A stretch of 7,930 nucleotides of DNA, from assembly GCA_023231075.1 (NCBI GenBank), contig JALNWC010000104.1, forward strand, positions 1 through 7,930, given 5' to 3'. Positions 5,034 to 7,930 of the stretch are shown here, piece after piece. A program made the translations under genes and the position numbers. Position 1 is the stretch's first letter, and every line of letters starts with the position of its first letter. This DNA is from Rhodoferax sp. (lineage in GTDB: Bacteria; Pseudomonadota; Gammaproteobacteria; Burkholderiales; Burkholderiaceae_C). The notes beneath the pieces were generated by a model, which saw only the letters and a list, made by a program, of their open reading frames with translations, searched no databases and was not told the DNA's origin.

Positions 5034-5804
5034 TCAAGTGCCCTTGATGCGCCGGGCCAGCAGCAGCGGCAGGCGCATCAAAAAACCCGCGAAAAGTCGA
5101 CTGTGCATCCAGCTCAGCAACAGGTTGTCGCGCAGGTAGTTGAAATGCGAGACCCCGCCTTCATCGGCGCGAAAGTAGCGCACCGTGGCGGGCAGGTTGA
5201 CGGGTTTGACGCCCTGCCAGCACATGCGCACTGCCGCCTCGGGGTCAAAGTCAAAGCGGCGCATCCAGCGCTGGCCGTGCATGACGCGCCGCAGCGGCTC
5301 AATCGGGTAAACGCGAAAACCGAACAGCGAATCGCCAATGCCCGCCCACAACGTTTCCAGGTTGGCCCATCCGTTGGAGATTTTGCGTCCGTTGACGCGC
5401 AGGCGCGGCGCGTCAGCCGCAAACACCGGCACACCGAGCACCATGGCGGCCGGCTGGTGGATTGAGGCGGCCATGAAGTCGGGGATCAGGTGGGCCGGGT
5501 GCTGGCCATCGGAGTCCATGGTCAGCACATGGGTGAAGCCTTGCGCCGCCGCCAGGTCCAGCCCGTGCAGCACGGCCGCACCCTTGCCGACATTGCGCGG
5601 CAGCACGATCACATGCAGGTCCTGATCCTGCGCTGCCATGGCCTGCAGGCCTTGGGCGCTGGCATCGGTGCTGCCGTCCACCACCACCCAGACCGGCGAC
5701 CACTGGGCGCGCGCCGAACGCACGGTCTCGAACACCTTGGCGCCGGGGTTGTAGCTGGGAATCAGCACCAGGTGGGTGCGCGACGTGCGGGATGGAATAT
5801 TCAT
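5034..5804 (-). CDS. Glycosyltransferase family 2, aryl-polyene cluster type
   Basis: This 256-aa GT-A enzyme has the family 2 motifs in order: IPSYNPG at residues 15-21, VDGSTD at 42-47, NVGKGAAV at 71-78 and the metal-binding TMDSDGQHP at 95-103 (Asp97/Asp99). A conserved block, WANLETLWAGIGDSLFGFRV (146-165), and RRFDFDPEAAVR follow; these are typical of the glycosyltransferase encoded in aryl-polyene clusters. It likely transfers a sugar during assembly of the polyene lipid head group at the inner face of the membrane; donor and acceptor are unknown. In E. coli-like clusters this domain is fused to an acyltransferase, but here it stands alone. The start is ATG 5804. A TTG at 5813 is possible, and neither has a Shine-Dalgarno sequence. 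It follows the acyltransferase gene by 36 bases and is probably co-transcribed with it. Confidence 0.87.
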   Translation of the reverse strand: MNIPSRTSRTHLVLIPSYNPGAKVFETVRSARAQWSPVWVVVDGSTDASAQGLQAMAAQDQDLHVIVLPRNVGKGAAVLHGLDLAAAQGFTHVLTMDSDGQHPAHLIPDFMAASIHQPAAMVLGVPVFAADAPRLRVNGRKISNGWANLETLWAGIGDSLFGFRVYPIEPLRRVMHGQRWMRRFDFDPEAAVRMCWQGVKPVNLPATVRYFRADEGGVSHFNYLRDNLLLSWMHSRLFAGFLMRLPLLLARRIKGT

Positions 5805-5840
5805 TGGCGACAAGCAACAGGGGGAAATGAATATCCGCTC

Positions 5841-6653
5841 TCAGGCCGGCGGCGCCGAGACGGGAAAGTCGGGCAACAGGGCATGGGCCAACCCGGACTG
5901 GAAATACTGTTCCAGCTGACTGACAAAGTCTGCCGTATGCTGGGGTGGATCAAAGCGCTTGCCGAGTCGGATGCGGTAGGTGATGGGCATCTTCGGCGTC
6001 CACAGCATCGACCAGCCTTTGCCCAAAAAGCCTGAATCGGTTTCAATGAACACCGTCTGGACCGACACGCCGGCTTTTTTGGCGATCAGCCCGGCCGTGC
6101 CTTGCATCGCTCCGACCGGAAAGCGGGTGGTGCGCGTGCCCTCGGGAAACAGCAGCAGATGGCTGCCCTGATTCAAGTCATCCACGGCGCCTTGCACCAT
6201 GGCGCGCAGCGGCGTGTTGCGGATGTAGCCCGCCAGTCGGGCTCCCGCGCCGAAAAAGACACTGTTGACGATGTCGGCCTTCATGATGCAGACGGCATTG
6301 GGCAGCCGCGACAAGATCATGACCGCATCGAGCAGCGAGGGATGGTTGGGCGCAATGACCAGGGCCGGACCCGCCCTGAGCGCGTCCAGTTCGACCAGGT
6401 CGAAGCGACACGCCCCCATGAATTCCAGCGAGCGCAGGTAGATCCGAAACATCAGGGCGATCAGCTGGCGACCAGCTCGCTTGCTCAGCCCCCGTGGCAA
6501 AACCGCCCGCAAGGGCAGCGCCAGCAGCGAGACCACGAGGCAGATCAGGCCCAGCAGCAAAAAGCCCAGGTGCATCCTGACGGTTTCATGCAGGGCCGGG
6601 CGGGGTTGAGGCATCACGCGCTCGTTCATAACGACATAGGGCTTGTTTTCCAT
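5841..6653 (-). CDS. Lysophospholipid (PlsC-like) acyltransferase
   Basis: This 270-aa membrane-associated acyltransferase has one hydrophobic N-terminal segment (about residues 29-52), then the PlsC motifs: NHPSLLDAV at 103-111, with His104 and Asp109 as the HX4D pair, IRNTPLR at 144-150 and LFPEGTR at 168-174. The family moves acyl groups from acyl-ACP or acyl-CoA to a lysophospholipid or similar hydroxyl. Beside an aryl-polyene glycosyltransferase it most likely helps build the lipid anchor of the pigment, rather than housekeeping phosphatidate. The frame is open further upstream into the deoA gene. I chose ATG 6653 because it lies 31 bases past the deoA stop. ATG 6629 or 6614 are alternatives, and none has a good Shine-Dalgarno sequence. 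The length fits the family. Confidence 0.87.
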   Translation of the reverse strand: MENKPYVVMNERVMPQPRPALHETVRMHLGFLLLGLICLVVSLLALPLRAVLPRGLSKRAGRQLIALMFRIYLRSLEFMGACRFDLVELDALRAGPALVIAPNHPSLLDAVMILSRLPNAVCIMKADIVNSVFFGAGARLAGYIRNTPLRAMVQGAVDDLNQGSHLLLFPEGTRTTRFPVGAMQGTAGLIAKKAGVSVQTVFIETDSGFLGKGWSMLWTPKMPITYRIRLGKRFDPPQHTADFVSQLEQYFQSGLAHALLPDFPVSAPPA

Positions 6654-6684
6654 CAATGGGGCGTGCTGGGTGTATTTTGCCCGG

Positions 6685-7930
6685 TCAAGGGGGTGTCCCT
6701 TCACGGGCGGTGATGCGTTGCAGCAGCACCGGGGCCAAGGCAGGCGTCTGATCACTGATGAGTACCTTGGCCAGCAGCGTCTGCCGGGCGCGCTCTGCGG
6801 CGCTTGCGTCGGCGGCGTGCACGATCGCCAGCACCTCGCCTGCCTGTACCGCCTGGCCAAGCTGGACAAAATGGCTCAAGCCCACCCGCGCATCGATGGT
6901 GTCGCGGGCCTGGCGTCGGCCGCCGCCGAGTTCCAGCACGGCCAGGCCGATGTCGCGCGTCGCCATGCCTGCCACAAAACCGCTGCGCGGCGCCAGCACC
7001 GGCAACTGCACGGGTGCGGCTGGCAGGTAGTGGCCGGGGCGCTCGCAGAAGTCCGCCGGGCCGCCCAGGGCGCTGACCATGCGTGCAAACTGTTCCAGTG
7101 CGCGGCCGCTGTGCAGGGCCTCATCGACCTGTTGCAGCGCCTGCGTCGCGTGATCCGCCAGGCCGCCCATGACCAGCAGTTCGGCAGACAGGGTGCGCGT
7201 GACTGCCAGCAGCCGCGGCTCGCGCCACCGGCCGGTCAAAAAGTCAAGCGCCTCCAACACCTCCAGCGCATTGCCACAGCTGCTGCCCAGCACCTGGTTC
7301 ATGTCGGTGAGCCAGGCGCGCGTCGGCAGCCCGGCACCGTTCGCCACTTGCACCAGCGACTCGGCCAGGGTGGTGGCCATGGCCGGCGAATCGGCAAAGG
7401 CGCCATTGCCCACTTTCACATCCATCACCAGCCCCTGCAGCCCGGCGGCGAGTTTTTTCGACAGGATGCTGGCGGTGATCAAAGGCACCGATTCCACCGT
7501 GGCCGTGACATCGCGAATGGCGTACAGCCTGCGGTCGGCCGGCGCCAGGTCAGCCGTCTGGCCGATGATGGCGCAGCCCGCGCTGCGCAGCGCCCGGTGC
7601 AGCGTGGCCACGTCAGGCGCTGTGTTGTAGCCCGGAATGCTGGCCAGCTTGTCGAGCGTGCCGCCGGTATGGCCCAGGCCACGGCCCGAGACCATCGGCA
7701 CCACGCCGCCACAGGCCGCCACGATGGGGGCCAGCATCAGGCTGACCTTGTCGCCGACCCCGCCGGTGGAATGTTTGTCGAGCACCGGGCCGTGCAGGTC
7801 GGCGCCGCGCCAGTCCATCACCCGTCCGGAATGGGTCATGGCCTGCGTCAGGTCCACCGTCTCCGCGCGGCTCATGCCTTGCAGGAACATGGCCATGGCC
7901 AGCGCGGCGGCCTGGCCTTCGCTCCAGGAG
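6685..7930 (-). CDS. deoA: Thymidine phosphorylase, 5'-truncated by the window
   Basis: The minus-strand frame is open to the window edge, and the first visible residues, SWSEGQAAALAMAMFLQGMS, match the DeoA N-terminal helical domain. A few dozen N-terminal residues are therefore missing from a protein of about 440. KHSTGGVGDK forms the phosphate-binding loop, and SGRGLGHTGGTLDKL is the family signature. SVPLITASILSKK and GLVMDVKVGNGAF follow, as does the C-terminal alpha/beta domain with a VGLSHFVQLGQAV biotinyl-like hammerhead. The enzyme splits thymidine with phosphate into thymine and 2-deoxyribose-1-phosphate (EC 2.4.2.4) in pyrimidine salvage. The signature residue after DKL is Ala instead of the usual Glu. 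The gene lies just upstream of the acyltransferase, only 31 bases apart, so readthrough into the pigment genes is possible although the functions are unrelated. Confidence 0.95.
   Translation of the reverse strand, partial: SWSEGQAAALAMAMFLQGMSRAETVDLTQAMTHSGRVMDWRGADLHGPVLDKHSTGGVGDKVSLMLAPIVAACGGVVPMVSGRGLGHTGGTLDKLASIPGYNTAPDVATLHRALRSAGCAIIGQTADLAPADRRLYAIRDVTATVESVPLITASILSKKLAAGLQGLVMDVKVGNGAFADSPAMATTLAESLVQVANGAGLPTRAWLTDMNQVLGSSCGNALEVLEALDFLTGRWREPRLLAVTRTLSAELLVMGGLADHATQALQQVDEALHSGRALEQFARMVSALGGPADFCERPGHYLPAAPVQLPVLAPRSGFVAGMATRDIGLAVLELGGGRRQARDTIDARVGLSHFVQLGQAVQAGEVLAIVHAADASAAERARQTLLAKVLISDQTPALAPVLLQRITAREGTPP

Noticed and set aside
5034..5465. Plus-strand frames opposite the glycosyltransferase
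   Set aside because: They are shadows of the minus-strand gene; none carries recognisable motifs or a plausible start signal.

Overview
The window looks like a chromosomal segment from a Gram-negative bacterium, most likely a betaproteobacterium of the Burkholderiales (Comamonadaceae-like). The flanking genes are very GC-rich: positions 6901-6960 are 47/60 G+C. They encode type II aryl-polyene (APE) pigment enzymes, and the protein motifs fit that group. The taxonomic call is inference, because there is no rRNA or marker gene here.

Left part (1-1735, plus strand): three tightly coupled APE biosynthesis genes. They are the C-terminal part of a ketosynthase chain-length factor, an ApeP-type hotdog dehydratase and a FabG-like ketoreductase. 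Both junctions are 4-bp start/stop overlaps, so they form one operon that ends with the reductase. Right part (5034-6653, minus strand): an APE-type family 2 glycosyltransferase and a lysophospholipid-type acyltransferase, the kind of genes that attach or build the lipid/sugar end of the pigment. Upstream of them on the same strand is a 5'-truncated thymidine phosphorylase (deoA), a nucleoside salvage gene at the edge of the cluster.

Middle part (about 1736-5033): an accessory island between the two convergent APE pieces, with visibly lower GC (positions 3181-3240 are 25/60 G+C). In order it holds an 81-bp element with perfect 17-bp inverted ends; a minus-strand TumE-type toxin / winged-HTH antitoxin pair with its own promoter and a palindromic operator; a regulatory gap; a 21-codon leader ORF with an ideal ribosome binding site and an internal hairpin; a small caspase/CHAT-like cysteine protease; and an unrecognised 324-aa protein with a glycine-rich hydrophobic segment near its C terminus.

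The protease and its partner form a compact two-gene operon beside a toxin-antitoxin module. I see them as the best candidate for an undescribed system, possibly a protease-activated, membrane-acting defence pair. What is seen is the His/Cys dyad, the hydrophobic segment, the operon layout and the leader. The defence role is inference.
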